Below, piece after piece: positions 1 through 5,971 of a stretch of 10,319 nucleotides of DNA. Below the pieces are notes generated by a model that saw nothing but the letters and a program-made list of their open reading frames with translations, searched no databases and was not told the origin of the DNA. Numbering within the stretch: position 1 is the first letter of the stretch; the number at the start of each line of letters is the position of its first letter. Origin of the DNA: Fidelibacterota bacterium (lineage in GTDB: Bacteria > Fidelibacterota > UBA8477 > JABMPR01). Location: NCBI GenBank assembly GCA_030596225.1, contig JAUVKO010000053.1, positions 1 through 10,319 of the forward strand, written 5' to 3'. A program made the translations under genes and the position numbers.

Positions 1-597
1 ATTTGTGGTGCCCACTTCTACCAGTTTTGATCCAGCCTTACGTAGAATCTCAGGAATGCGGAAAGAACCACCAATCTCAACCAGTTGGCCACGGCTGATG
101 ATCACTTCTTTCTTATCTGCCAGTGTATTCAGAGAGAGCAAGACTGCCGCAGCATTATTGTTCACCAAAATACCGTTTTCAGCGAAGGTTAGTGCCTGTA
201 TCCATGGTCGTAAGTGGTCATGTCTATTCCCCCTGCGTCCATTGTCCAGATCAAGCTCAAGATTCACATAGCCATCTCGCAACAGTTCCAACGCGGAAAA
301 CATTTCCTGACTCAAAGGGGAGCGTCCCAGATTGGTGTGGATCACCACACCGGTTCCATTGATCACTTTCCGTAAAGAATGGGCAATCTTGAACAGACGT
401 TGGTAATATTGTTCTTCTAAATTCTTTAACTGTACTGATTTGCCCTTAGCAGCAGATTGACGTAGCTCAGCCAGCATTTCCCGGGCTTCATTTTTCTTCA
501 GATTGTGGGGTAGATCAAGATCAGCAACATGCTGAAGGAGAGTATCAACACTGGGTAGTGCAGAAAGATCAAATGGTTCTGCTGGTATTTTTTTCAC
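1..597 (-). CDS. selA: L-seryl-tRNA(Sec) selenium transferase SelA, partial (first 199 codons)
   Basis: SelA is a cytoplasmic PLP-dependent enzyme. It converts Ser-tRNA(Sec) to Sec-tRNA(Sec) using selenophosphate, the last step of bacterial selenocysteine synthesis. The reading frame is open from a GTG at 597 down to base 1, where the window cuts it. The family usually runs to about 460 residues, so the catalytic PLP lysine is not visible. Recognisable family blocks are the N-terminal LPSVDTLL (residues 14-21), VINGTGVVIHTNLGR (78-92), a Y-N-L-E-DL-G-RG-R stretch (110-125), VNNNAAAVLL (145-154), SRGQLVEIGGSFRIP (168-182) and LVEVGTTN (192-199). The GTG start is well supported: an in-frame TAA lies five codons upstream, and a GGAG lies about seven bases before it. 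selB would be a plausible neighbour past the left edge but cannot be seen. The family assignment rests on remembered motifs and is strong. Confidence 0.93.
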   Translation of the reverse strand, partial: MKKIPAEPFDLSALPSVDTLLQHVADLDLPHNLKKNEAREMLAELRQSAAKGKSVQLKNLEEQYYQRLFKIAHSLRKVINGTGVVIHTNLGRSPLSQEMFSALELLRDGYVNLELDLDNGRRGNRHDHLRPWIQALTFAENGILVNNNAAAVLLSLNTLADKKEVIISRGQLVEIGGSFRIPEILRKAGSKLVEVGTTN

Positions 598-698
598 GAT
601 AACTCCAATTTATGCAAACTAAATCCTGATAATCTCGAATTATTGAAACGTAGCAACACTACTAAGCTGGAAACATGTAGTTCTGTAGAATTTATCAT

Positions 699-743
699 AA
701 ATATCTTTGCGCTCTTCGCGCGCTCTGTGGTTAAAGAATATTT
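699..743. repeat. Short palindromic element next to the permease stop codon
   Basis: AAATATCTTT (699-708) is the reverse complement of AAAGAATATTT (733-743) apart from one bulged base. Between them lies a GC-rich core with repeated GCGC and CTCT motifs. The element touches the stop codon of the permease gene (744-746). Read on the minus strand, the core contains ACCACAGAGCG followed by CGAAGAGCG. This resembles the degenerate ACCACAGAG-type intergenic repeats I recall from many environmental genomes. No T-run follows it on the minus strand, so it is a poor intrinsic terminator. The rest of the 598-743 gap shows only the selA ribosome binding site. Confidence 0.5.
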
Positions 744-1508
744 TTACAAATCAATCAATAGTTTAATCGCAAATCCGATGACCGCAACGGTAACTACGTG
801 TTTAATGAATTGATGACCTTGTTTGATAGCAACATGCGTCCCCAGCCAGGCTCCCAACATATTTCCTAATCCCAGCATAAGTCCCAGCCCCCAGTTGACC
901 TGTCCATTCCAAGCAAAAATGATCAAGGCAATGGCAGTAAAAATAATAATAATGGTCAACTTTACGGCATTACCGTGCACCAGATTGATATTTTGCCACA
1001 GGAGAACTGTTAAAACAAGAAATCCCACACCCGCTTGAATATAGCCTCCATATATTCCTACAAAAAAGTAAGCGATTCCCGGTCCCAGCCAGCTTCCTGC
1101 ATAGCTCTCCGGATCTAAAAGGTCTCCCCCTTTTTTATTATTTGCAAACAGAGTAAAAAGGGACATGATGATCATGACCAAAGCCAGGGAGACGCGAAAC
1201 TGGTCATTGCTCACCTGAGTAGCCAGCCAGGCTCCAATAATACCACCAGGAACTGCGAATAACGCGGCTTTGAGGGCAAAATGACCTGGATTGACTTTCT
1301 TCTTAATAAATCTTCCCACAGCAAAGCCATTTTGCATCAGGATAGCCAATCGATTGGTTCCGTTGGCCAGATTAGGAGGAAGACCTAAGAAGATAAGTAG
1401 AGGTAAGGTTAGAAAGGACCCTCCACCAGCCAGGATATTAATAAACCCGGCTGTAGCACCGATAAGTAAAACAGATGCTAGATCAAAGGTAGATAGGCTC
1501 TCAAGCAT
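744..1508 (-). CDS. TauE/SafE (TSUP) family integral membrane permease
   Basis: This is a 254-residue, strongly hydrophobic protein with about seven to eight membrane segments, a normal size for the TSUP family (formerly DUF81). The family moves small anions such as sulfite or organosulfonates, or related substrates, across the inner membrane. Family marks are the repeated half-motifs: AGGGSFLTLP (residues 27-36) followed by GLPPNLANGTNRLA (42-55) in the first half, and GGYIQAGVGF (154-163), NAVK (180-183) and GLGNMLGAWLG (213-223) in the second. A charged loop (about 124-135) separates the halves. The ATG at 1508 is preceded by AAGG seven bases upstream. The gene lies 146 bases upstream of selA on the same strand, so co-transcription is possible. 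A link to sulfur or selenium oxyanions is only inference from position, because TSUP substrates cannot be read from sequence. Confidence 0.85.
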   Translation of the reverse strand: MLESLSTFDLASVLLIGATAGFINILAGGGSFLTLPLLIFLGLPPNLANGTNRLAILMQNGFAVGRFIKKKVNPGHFALKAALFAVPGGIIGAWLATQVSNDQFRVSLALVMIIMSLFTLFANNKKGGDLLDPESYAGSWLGPGIAYFFVGIYGGYIQAGVGFLVLTVLLWQNINLVHGNAVKLTIIIIFTAIALIIFAWNGQVNWGLGLMLGLGNMLGAWLGTHVAIKQGHQFIKHVVTVAVIGFAIKLLIDL

Positions 1509-1570
1509 GGAGGCACCTTAATAGTTATGAGGGGGAAATGCCATATCAAAATGGATTAATGATTTGGCGG

Positions 1571-1585
1571 TGAATTAATAATTCA
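1571..1585. promoter_or_regulatory. Perfect 7-1-7 palindrome, candidate operator
   Basis: TGAATTAATAATTCA is a perfect inverted repeat with a single central base. It ends 62 bases before the permease start codon (1508). Its size and symmetry fit a dimeric regulator site, but it is AT-rich, so chance occurrence is possible. I could not place a convincing sigma-70 promoter next to it. Confidence 0.3.
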
Positions 1586-1607
1586 TAGTCCTTGAGAAGG
1601 TTGAAAG

Positions 1608-1627
1608 GGGCGTATTATGATACGCCC
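1608..1627. repeat. Perfect 8-bp hairpin with a 4-base loop
   Basis: GGGCGTAT (1608-1615) and ATACGCCC (1620-1627) pair perfectly around TATG. An adjacent small palindrome, GCACGTGC, lies at 1630-1637. Neither strand has a proper T-run after the stem, so it is not a good intrinsic terminator. It could be a secondary terminator for the rplS operon, a leader hairpin or a REP-like unit. The rest of 1509-1697 shows no gene. Confidence 0.4.
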
Positions 1628-1697
1628 GTGCACGTGCAAAGCGAAGGTCTTTCTTTGATAAGAATCCGCTCAATCCTCTTTTCAAATTTGATGACAC

Positions 1698-1729
1698 AAA
1701 AAAAGGCCATCCAATCCGGACAGCCTTTT
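1698..1729 (-). terminator. Rho-independent terminator of the ffh-rplS operon
   Basis: On the minus strand, AAAAGGC-TGTCC pairs with GGATG-GCCTTTT around a GGATT loop. That makes a 12-bp stem including two G-T wobbles, followed directly by a run of seven T (plus-strand A at 1698-1704). It lies 37 bases beyond the rplS stop codon. Shape, position and T-tract all fit an intrinsic terminator. Confidence 0.9.
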
Positions 1730-1766
1730 GAATATTTGGATCGTGATGATCCGGTAAGGCAGGGTC

Positions 1767-2114
1767 TTAGAAATCTTTCTGTTCTTTGATCCTGGCTTTC
1801 TTACCGCGCAATTTACGCAGATAATAAAGTTTGGCGCGACGCACTTTACCACGACGCAGTATTTTAATACTATCAACGGTTGGGGAATGCAGAGGGAAAA
1901 TCCTCTCAACACCGACACCATTTGAGATCTTTCTAACGGTAAAAGTGGCGTTAATGCCTTTACCGGTACGAGCAATTACATTACCCTCGAAGACCTGAAT
2001 TCTTTCTTTATCACCCTCAATAACTTTTACATCTACTGCAACAGTATCACCTGGCTTAAAATCGGGTCGATCTGTTTTCAGATGCCCGGCTACCAGGTTA
2101 TTTACTCTATCCAT
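1767..2114 (-). CDS. rplS: 50S ribosomal protein L19 (bL19)
   Basis: bL19 is a small basic protein of the large ribosomal subunit at the 30S-50S interface. The 115-residue product has the family's normal length. Visible family features are PGDTVAVDVKVIEGDKERIQVFEG (about residues 21-44), VGVERIFPLHSPTVDSIKI (67-85) and the basic C-terminal block RRGKVRRAKLYYLR (87-100), which contacts rRNA. Its ATG overlaps the last eight bases of trmD (ATGGATAG). A GGAGG lies six bases upstream, inside trmD, so translation of the two genes is probably coupled. It is the last gene of the operon and is followed by a strong terminator. Confidence 0.97.
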   Translation of the reverse strand: MDRVNNLVAGHLKTDRPDFKPGDTVAVDVKVIEGDKERIQVFEGNVIARTGKGINATFTVRKISNGVGVERIFPLHSPTVDSIKILRRGKVRRAKLYYLRKLRGKKARIKEQKDF

Positions 2115-2817
2115 GACTTTCCTCCAGTCCTCTCATATATCTATCAAACAAGTCCGGGCGTTTAGCTTTTGTTAGCTCCAGACGTTGCTGTTTTCTCCAC
2201 TTATCAATCTCTGAGTGGTGTCCGGAAAGTAACACATCCGGAACTTTTAACCCCCGGTACTCAGCAGGGCGGGTATAATATGGTGCATCCAATAATCCAA
2301 CAGGAAAAGTGTCCGATTTTGTGGATTCTTCATCACTGACAGCTTCCGGAAGCAGACGAACCATTGCATCGATGACAGCAAAAGCGGCTATCTCACCACC
2401 GGATAGTACAAAATCTCCCAGACTGATCTCTTCATCAATGAGTTCATCTCTCACTCTCTGGTCAATCCCTTTGTAGCGACCACAGAGTAATACCACATGG
2501 GAATATTCGATCAAGCTCTCTGCATCATTCTGTTCAAAGGGTTTACCCTGAGGTGTAAGAAAGATACGATGACCAACATCCTTGCGGTATTTCTCAACAG
2601 CCTCAAAGGCTCTGAAGAGAGGATCCGGTTTAATGATCATACCAGGTCCTCCACCATAGGGAACATCATCAATGTGTTTGTAGGTGTCATCAGCAAAATC
2701 GCGCATATCCCAGCATTTGAGTTCAGCGAGACCCTTTTCAAAAGCTCTACCAACGATTCCCATCTCACGAAAGGCTTTTACTGTATCAGGAAAAGTCGTG
2801 ATCACATCAATGATCAT
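2107..2817 (-). CDS. trmD: tRNA (guanine-N1)-methyltransferase TrmD
   Basis: TrmD methylates N1 of G37, next to the anticodon, using S-adenosylmethionine. This prevents +1 frameshifting and is normally essential. The 236-residue protein has the standard SPOUT-knot layout: DDVPYGGGPGM (residues 50-60), LLCGRYKGIDQRV (110-122), ISLGDFVLSGGE (131-142), LLDAPYYTRP (165-174, containing the expected catalytic Asp167) and VPDVLLSGHH (182-191). The knot that holds the cofactor spans roughly residues 84-140. One variation stands out: the common RYEGID motif has Lys at position 116, a form I associate from memory with Bacteroidota-like enzymes. The ATG shares one base with the rimM stop codon (TGATG). 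A GAGG lies about seven bases upstream, which points to coupled translation. Confidence 0.97.
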   Translation of the reverse strand: MIIDVITTFPDTVKAFREMGIVGRAFEKGLAELKCWDMRDFADDTYKHIDDVPYGGGPGMIIKPDPLFRAFEAVEKYRKDVGHRIFLTPQGKPFEQNDAESLIEYSHVVLLCGRYKGIDQRVRDELIDEEISLGDFVLSGGEIAAFAVIDAMVRLLPEAVSDEESTKSDTFPVGLLDAPYYTRPAEYRGLKVPDVLLSGHHSEIDKWRKQQRLELTKAKRPDLFDRYMRGLEESHG

Positions 2818-3329
2818 CAGATTTCCTCAGCGGTTTTGACCTGAATGCGTTGGGCGTTGATATCAACCTCTACGATCCATTCATCCACCAGTGGAATTAG
2901 TGTCTCAGACTCATCCTGTTTAACTACCAAAATCTCGTGAGCTCCGGTGGCTATTACTTCCACCACTTTCCCAAGTGATTTGTTCTGCTCATCAACTACA
3001 CCACAATCAACCAGATCTTCGATATAGTATTCACCATTTTCAAGTTCCGGTAATGCTTCACGATCGGTATAGATCTCCAAGTCGCGATAAGTTTCCGCTT
3101 CTGTTCGATCTTTAATCTCGTTGAAGTTGATGATGGCAAAATCATCGTAGCCTTGACAATTTTTCAGTGAAAGCTGTTTCCAATTATTACCCGTATTAAC
3201 AAAAAGCCGCTCCAAACTCTGAAGCGTGTCAAGATCGATACTATATAGGGTCACCTTGAGTCCCCCTTTTATACCATGAGGTTTCCGAACTACACCAATG
3301 GCAGCTCTATCCACCTCTGTCGAATGCAT
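2817..3329 (-). CDS. rimM: 16S rRNA processing / 30S maturation factor RimM
   Basis: RimM binds ribosomal protein S19 and helps mature the head of the 30S subunit. At 170 residues it matches the family. The N-terminal RimM domain opens with IGVVRKPHGIKGGLKV (residues 11-26). The C-terminal PRC-barrel domain starts around GEYYIEDLVDCGVV (99-112) and closes with TLIPLVDEWIVEVD (143-156). The ATG at 3329 lies five bases after the khpA stop codon. Its ribosome binding site is weak (AAGG only three bases from the ATG), so it probably relies on translation continuing from khpA. The stop codon overlaps the trmD start by one base. Nothing appears broken. Confidence 0.95.
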   Translation of the reverse strand: MHSTEVDRAAIGVVRKPHGIKGGLKVTLYSIDLDTLQSLERLFVNTGNNWKQLSLKNCQGYDDFAIINFNEIKDRTEAETYRDLEIYTDREALPELENGEYYIEDLVDCGVVDEQNKSLGKVVEVIATGAHEILVVKQDESETLIPLVDEWIVEVDINAQRIQVKTAEEI

Positions 3330-3334
3330 TAGCC

Positions 3335-3568
3335 TTATTCGATGATTTCAAGCATAGCCCGGTTCGTTCCGGCCTTTGCTGAAATCGCTGCCAATAATGT
3401 ACGGAAAGCTTTGGCAGTCCGGCCCTGACGACCGATGACTTTGCCAATATCTTCCTTGGCGACCTTTAACTCGAAGATCGTCACCCGCTCACTGTCTACT
3501 TGATTGACCTCAACTTCATCCGGCTTGTCAACCAGACTTTTGGCGACATACTCAACAAATTCTTTCAT
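3335..3568 (-). CDS. khpA: KH-domain RNA-binding protein KhpA (YlqC family)
   Basis: This is a 77-residue single KH domain protein, the usual size for KhpA. The family binds RNA and in Gram-positive bacteria partners KhpB/Jag. Its role in Gram-negative bacteria is less clear. The characteristic text is MKEFVEYVAKSLVDKPDEV at the start, then ELKVAKEDIGKVIGRQGRTA with the GxxG loop GRQG at 46-49. I place the start at the ATG at 3568. It has GGAGG seven bases upstream and matches the family N-terminus. A second ATG two codons earlier (3574) sits one base from that GGAGG and is unlikely. The longest ORF (from 3670) would overlap rpsP and add 34 unmatched residues. The 61-base gap from rpsP contains a 12-base palindrome, AAGGAATTCCTT (3611-3622). 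Confidence 0.93.
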   Translation of the reverse strand: MKEFVEYVAKSLVDKPDEVEVNQVDSERVTIFELKVAKEDIGKVIGRQGRTAKAFRTLLAAISAKAGTNRAMLEIIE

Positions 3569-3629
3569 GGTCATCCCTCCATGGGTTCTTGAATCTCCCT
3601 TGTCGACAGTAAGGAATTCCTTCAGCTTC

Positions 3630-4178
3630 TTAAGAATCTTTGGTCTCCGTACTTTCGGCAGGTTCTTCAACAGTTTCTTCTTCTACGGCTACTTCCTCTT
3701 CAGGTACTTCTACAGCCTCTTCAGCTTTTTTGGCAGCTTCTGCTTCAACTGCAGCAGCTTCTTCGGCTTGCTCTGCGGCTTCAACTTCGGCCTGTTTTGC
3801 GGCTTCAGCTTCAGCTAATTTTGCGGTCTCGGCAGCTGCTTTTTTCTTGCCTTTTTCACTGCGAGCTAGTTCCCACTTCTGCATTTCTTTGCTAATCGTG
3901 GCTTCATCGGCATTCCGACGCATCAATTCATATTTGAGTGTCAGTCCACGGCCACGAAGTAAGCTGAATATTGTATCACTTGGTATAGCACCTTCATCCA
4001 TCCAATGGAAAAGGCGTTCCTCATTGATCACAAGTTCAGCAGGATCAGTGATTGGGTTATAATGCCCAAGTTTTTCAATTGAACGCCCATCACGAGGGGC
4101 GCGAGAATCTGCAACAACAATTCGATAGAAGGGCTGTTTCTTTTTTCCCATCCGCTTCAGTCTGATTTTGACAGCCAA
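3630..4178 (-). CDS. rpsP: 30S ribosomal protein S16 (bS16) with long acidic C-terminal tail
   Basis: bS16 is a 30S assembly protein that binds 16S rRNA. Residues 1-80 are canonical: MAVKIRLKRMGKKKQPFYRI, VADSRAPRDGR, IEKLGHYNP and LFHWMDEGAIPSDT can all be read. The protein is 182 residues, about twice the usual 80-90. A basic linker (near 107-113) leads to a tail of about 70 residues made almost only of Ala, Glu, Lys and Val. The tail has AEAEAAKQAE-like repeats and is probably helical or disordered. The start is TTG: the in-frame triplets upstream contain no other start before a TAA (4191-4193, the ffh stop), and GGAGG lies seven bases before the TTG. It follows ffh by 12 bases. The function of the tail is unknown to me. 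Long S16 tails occur in several phyla. Confidence 0.96.
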   Translation of the reverse strand: MAVKIRLKRMGKKKQPFYRIVVADSRAPRDGRSIEKLGHYNPITDPAELVINEERLFHWMDEGAIPSDTIFSLLRGRGLTLKYELMRRNADEATISKEMQKWELARSEKGKKKAAAETAKLAEAEAAKQAEVEAAEQAEEAAAVEAEAAKKAEEAVEVPEEEVAVEEETVEEPAESTETKDS

Positions 4179-4190
4179 AAGGTGTCCTCC

Positions 4191-5513
4191 TTAAAATCCC
4201 ATAGGCAGATTTTTCATTAACTGCCTTTTATTCATTTTTCCAAATTTCTTCATCATCTTCCGCATTGACTGGAACTGCTTTATCAACTGATTCACATCCT
4301 GAACCTTTGTTCCAGACCCACCGGCAATCCTTTTACGTCGACTACCATTCAATATCTGAGGCTTGCGCCTTTCGACCAGGGTCATAGAGTTAATGATTGC
4401 TTCAATCCTAGTCAACCTTTTTTCATCGATATCAGCATTTTTAATTCCCTTCATTCCAGGGATCATACCCGTAAGATCACCTAAGGAACCCATAGATTTG
4501 AGCTGTTTTAACTGTTGCTTAAAATCCTCCAGATCGAAGGTGCTCTTAAGCATTTTTTCTTCCAGTTTTGCAGCATCTTCAACATCGATATCCTGTTGGG
4601 CTTTTTCTACCAGAGAGACGATATCTCCCATACCCAAAATACGACCGGCCATCCGCTCCGGGTGAAACACTTCCAGTTTATCAAGATGTTCACCCACACC
4701 AACATATTTGATCGGTCGTCCAGTAACTTTCCGCACCGATAAAGCCGCACCTCCACGAGCATCACCATCCAGTTTAGTGAGGATCACACCGGTTAGATCA
4801 ACTGCTTCTGCAAAAGTCCCGGCTGCATTCACCGCATCCTGTCCTGTCATTGCATCAGCAACGAACAAAGTCTCGGCAGGTTTCAGTGCTTGTTGGAGTC
4901 GTTTAACCTCATCCATCATGTTCGCATCGACATGTAGCCGACCTGCAGTGTCAACAATAAGCACATTGGCTGCATACCGAATAGATTCCCGAATAGCTGC
5001 CTTAGCAATCCGGACCACGTCCTGATTGCCTTCTTCAGCATACACCGGAATATCCAGTTGTTTACCAAGCACCTGCAGCTGGGTTATAGCTGCCGGACGG
5101 TAAACGTCACAAGCAACCAATAAGGGCTGTCGACCACCTTTGCGTAGATTACGAGCAAGTTTTGCTGATGTGGTTGTTTTACCTGAACCCTGAAGACCAA
5201 CCAAGAGGATAATGGCTGGATTACCTGAGAGTTCGAGCTCTGCAGTTTTTTCTCCGAGAAGTACAATAAGCTCTTCATGGATAATTTTCACGATCTGTTG
5301 ACCTGGCGTGATAGAACGCAGGACCTCAGAGCCAAGAGCTTTTTCCTTCACCGAATTGACGAAAGTTCTGACTACTTTGTAATTGACATCGGCTTCAAGC
5401 AGTGCTCGACGAACTTCACGCATAGCATCTGAAATATTAGCTTCAGATAATTTCCCCTGGCCGCGAAGTTTCTTAAAAACGCTTTCCAGATTTTGTGAAA
5501 GTTGTTCGAGCAT
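4191..5513 (-). CDS. ffh: Signal recognition particle GTPase Ffh
   Basis: Ffh binds 4.5S RNA and signal sequences of nascent membrane proteins and delivers the ribosome to FtsY at the inner membrane. From the ATG at 5513 the product is 440 residues. The N domain begins MLEQLSQNLESVFKKLRGQG. The G domain shows GLQGSGKTT (106-114), DVYRPAA (135-141), DTAGR (188-192) and TKLDGDARGG (236-245). The methionine-rich M domain (about 300-440) has GMIPGMKG and the RNA-binding GSGTKVQDVNQLIKQF (389-404). An in-frame TTG at 5537 would add eight residues. I prefer the ATG because it matches the family N-terminus. Its AGGAG lies only two bases upstream, but a second GAGGA lies about ten bases upstream. It is the first gene of the operon. 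Confidence 0.96.
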   Translation of the reverse strand: MLEQLSQNLESVFKKLRGQGKLSEANISDAMREVRRALLEADVNYKVVRTFVNSVKEKALGSEVLRSITPGQQIVKIIHEELIVLLGEKTAELELSGNPAIILLVGLQGSGKTTTSAKLARNLRKGGRQPLLVACDVYRPAAITQLQVLGKQLDIPVYAEEGNQDVVRIAKAAIRESIRYAANVLIVDTAGRLHVDANMMDEVKRLQQALKPAETLFVADAMTGQDAVNAAGTFAEAVDLTGVILTKLDGDARGGAALSVRKVTGRPIKYVGVGEHLDKLEVFHPERMAGRILGMGDIVSLVEKAQQDIDVEDAAKLEEKMLKSTFDLEDFKQQLKQLKSMGSLGDLTGMIPGMKGIKNADIDEKRLTRIEAIINSMTLVERRKPQILNGSRRKRIAGGSGTKVQDVNQLIKQFQSMRKMMKKFGKMNKRQLMKNLPMGF

Positions 5514-5560
5514 TACTCCTGATTCCTCAATCGTCAATTACCACTTTATACAAGCTTATA

Positions 5561-5592
5561 ATTATATACACATTAATACATAGGCTTGTCAT
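5561..5592 (-). promoter_or_regulatory. Probable promoter of the ffh operon
   Basis: On the minus strand a perfect TATAAT (5566-5561) lies about 48 bases before the ffh ATG. An ATGACA (5592-5587, five of six matches to the -35 consensus) lies 20 bases upstream of it. The spacing is long; an overlapping TATATA gives an 18-base spacer. The AT-rich setting makes chance matches likely, so the call is moderate. Confidence 0.42.
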
Positions 5593-5594
5593 AG

Positions 5595-5621
5595 AGTCCC
5601 AACGGTCTTTCATGTGGGACT
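5595..5621. repeat. 7-bp inverted repeat with a 13-base loop
   Basis: AGTCCCA (5595-5601) pairs with TGGGACT (5615-5621). It lies just upstream of the proposed ffh -35 element and left of the larger palindromic element. It has no T-run and could be a binding site or part of the neighbouring repeat cluster. Confidence 0.35.
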
Positions 5622-5653
5622 GTTCATTACCCGTCTTCGCTCTAGGAGCTACG

Positions 5654-5736
5654 CCGCGGTTATCCGCCCCTGACTTGGGGTGATATCGCGCCGAAGTCCC
5701 GACAAGCGTGTCGGGATGAAGGCGGATAAAGCGCGG
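5654..5736. repeat. Palindromic intergenic element of about 83 bases with internal hairpins
   Basis: TTATCCGCC (5660-5668) and GGCGGATAA (5721-5729) are perfect inverted repeats. Outside them, CCGCG (5654-5658) pairs with CGCGG (5732-5736) across a small bulge. Inside sit CCCC-TGACTT-GGGG (5667-5680, sharing two bases with the outer arm) and TCCCGACA-AGCG-TGTCGGGA (5697-5716), an 8-bp stem with a 4-base loop. The whole could fold as a branched structure. It is more GC-rich than its surroundings and has no credible ORF. This is typical of REP- or MITE-like dispersed units. The flank at 5631-5656 (CTTCGCTC, GAGCTACG) resembles repeats I recall from other environmental genomes. Copy number cannot be judged from one window. 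Confidence 0.55.
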
Positions 5737-5769
5737 GGAAGATAGACGACCGACCATGGGTGGGCAATG

Positions 5770-5810
5770 AGTTTATAAGTTTGTGAGTTGATGGGTTTCA
5801 TAAGTTCATG
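5770..5810. repeat. Degenerate 8-base tandem repeat, five units
   Basis: Successive units read agtttata, agtttgtg, agttgatg, ggtttcata and agttcatg. An AGTT core (GGTT in the fourth unit) is followed by a variable AT-rich half. The fourth unit is nine bases long. The array is noncoding and adjoins the palindromic element. Confidence 0.55.
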
Positions 5811-5877
5811 GGAACACAGACGACGATTCAAATATTTGTGTTGAAACAGCTATTCCTCAAAATATCCAACTCCTATG

Positions 5878-5948
5878 GTACATATTTTGTAGTAGTGGTT
5901 AGACTTGTAAATGTACACCTTGACAAGTGTTCTATGAAAACGTACATA
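5878..5948 (+). promoter_or_regulatory. Probable nqr promoter with flanking GTACAT half-sites
   Basis: A perfect TTGACA (5920-5925) is followed after 17 bases by TACATA (5943-5948), giving a plausible sigma-70 promoter with a leader of about 85-90 bases before nqrA. The hexamer GTACAT appears at 5878-5883 and 5942-5947, and inverted (ATGTAC) at 5911-5916. The centres are 33 and 31 bases apart, about three helical turns. One half-site overlaps the -10 and another abuts the -35. A second inverted pair, ACTTGT (5903-5908) and ACAAGT (5923-5928), covers the -35. The promoter is inferred from consensus matches. The operator role is speculative. Confidence 0.45.
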
Positions 5949-5971
5949 AACCACGTGAAAATGGCTTCATT

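Noticed and set aside
1..600. Possible frameshift in selA, because no long minus-strand ORF is listed there
   Set aside because: Translating the reverse complement from the GTG at 597 gives 199 uninterrupted codons with continuous SelA motifs. The gene is only cut by the window edge.
1509..1560. TTGATA-like -35 element in front of the permease gene
   Set aside because: The matching -10 would be poor and would place the transcription start almost at the ATG, leaving no room for the ribosome binding site.
1592..1789. 65-codon plus-strand ORF
   Set aside because: It runs through the operon terminator and the end of rplS on the opposite strand and has no family resemblance.
5649..5831. 60-codon minus-strand ORF across the palindromic element
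   Set aside because: It is a translation of inverted and tandem repeats, with no start signal or recognisable domain.
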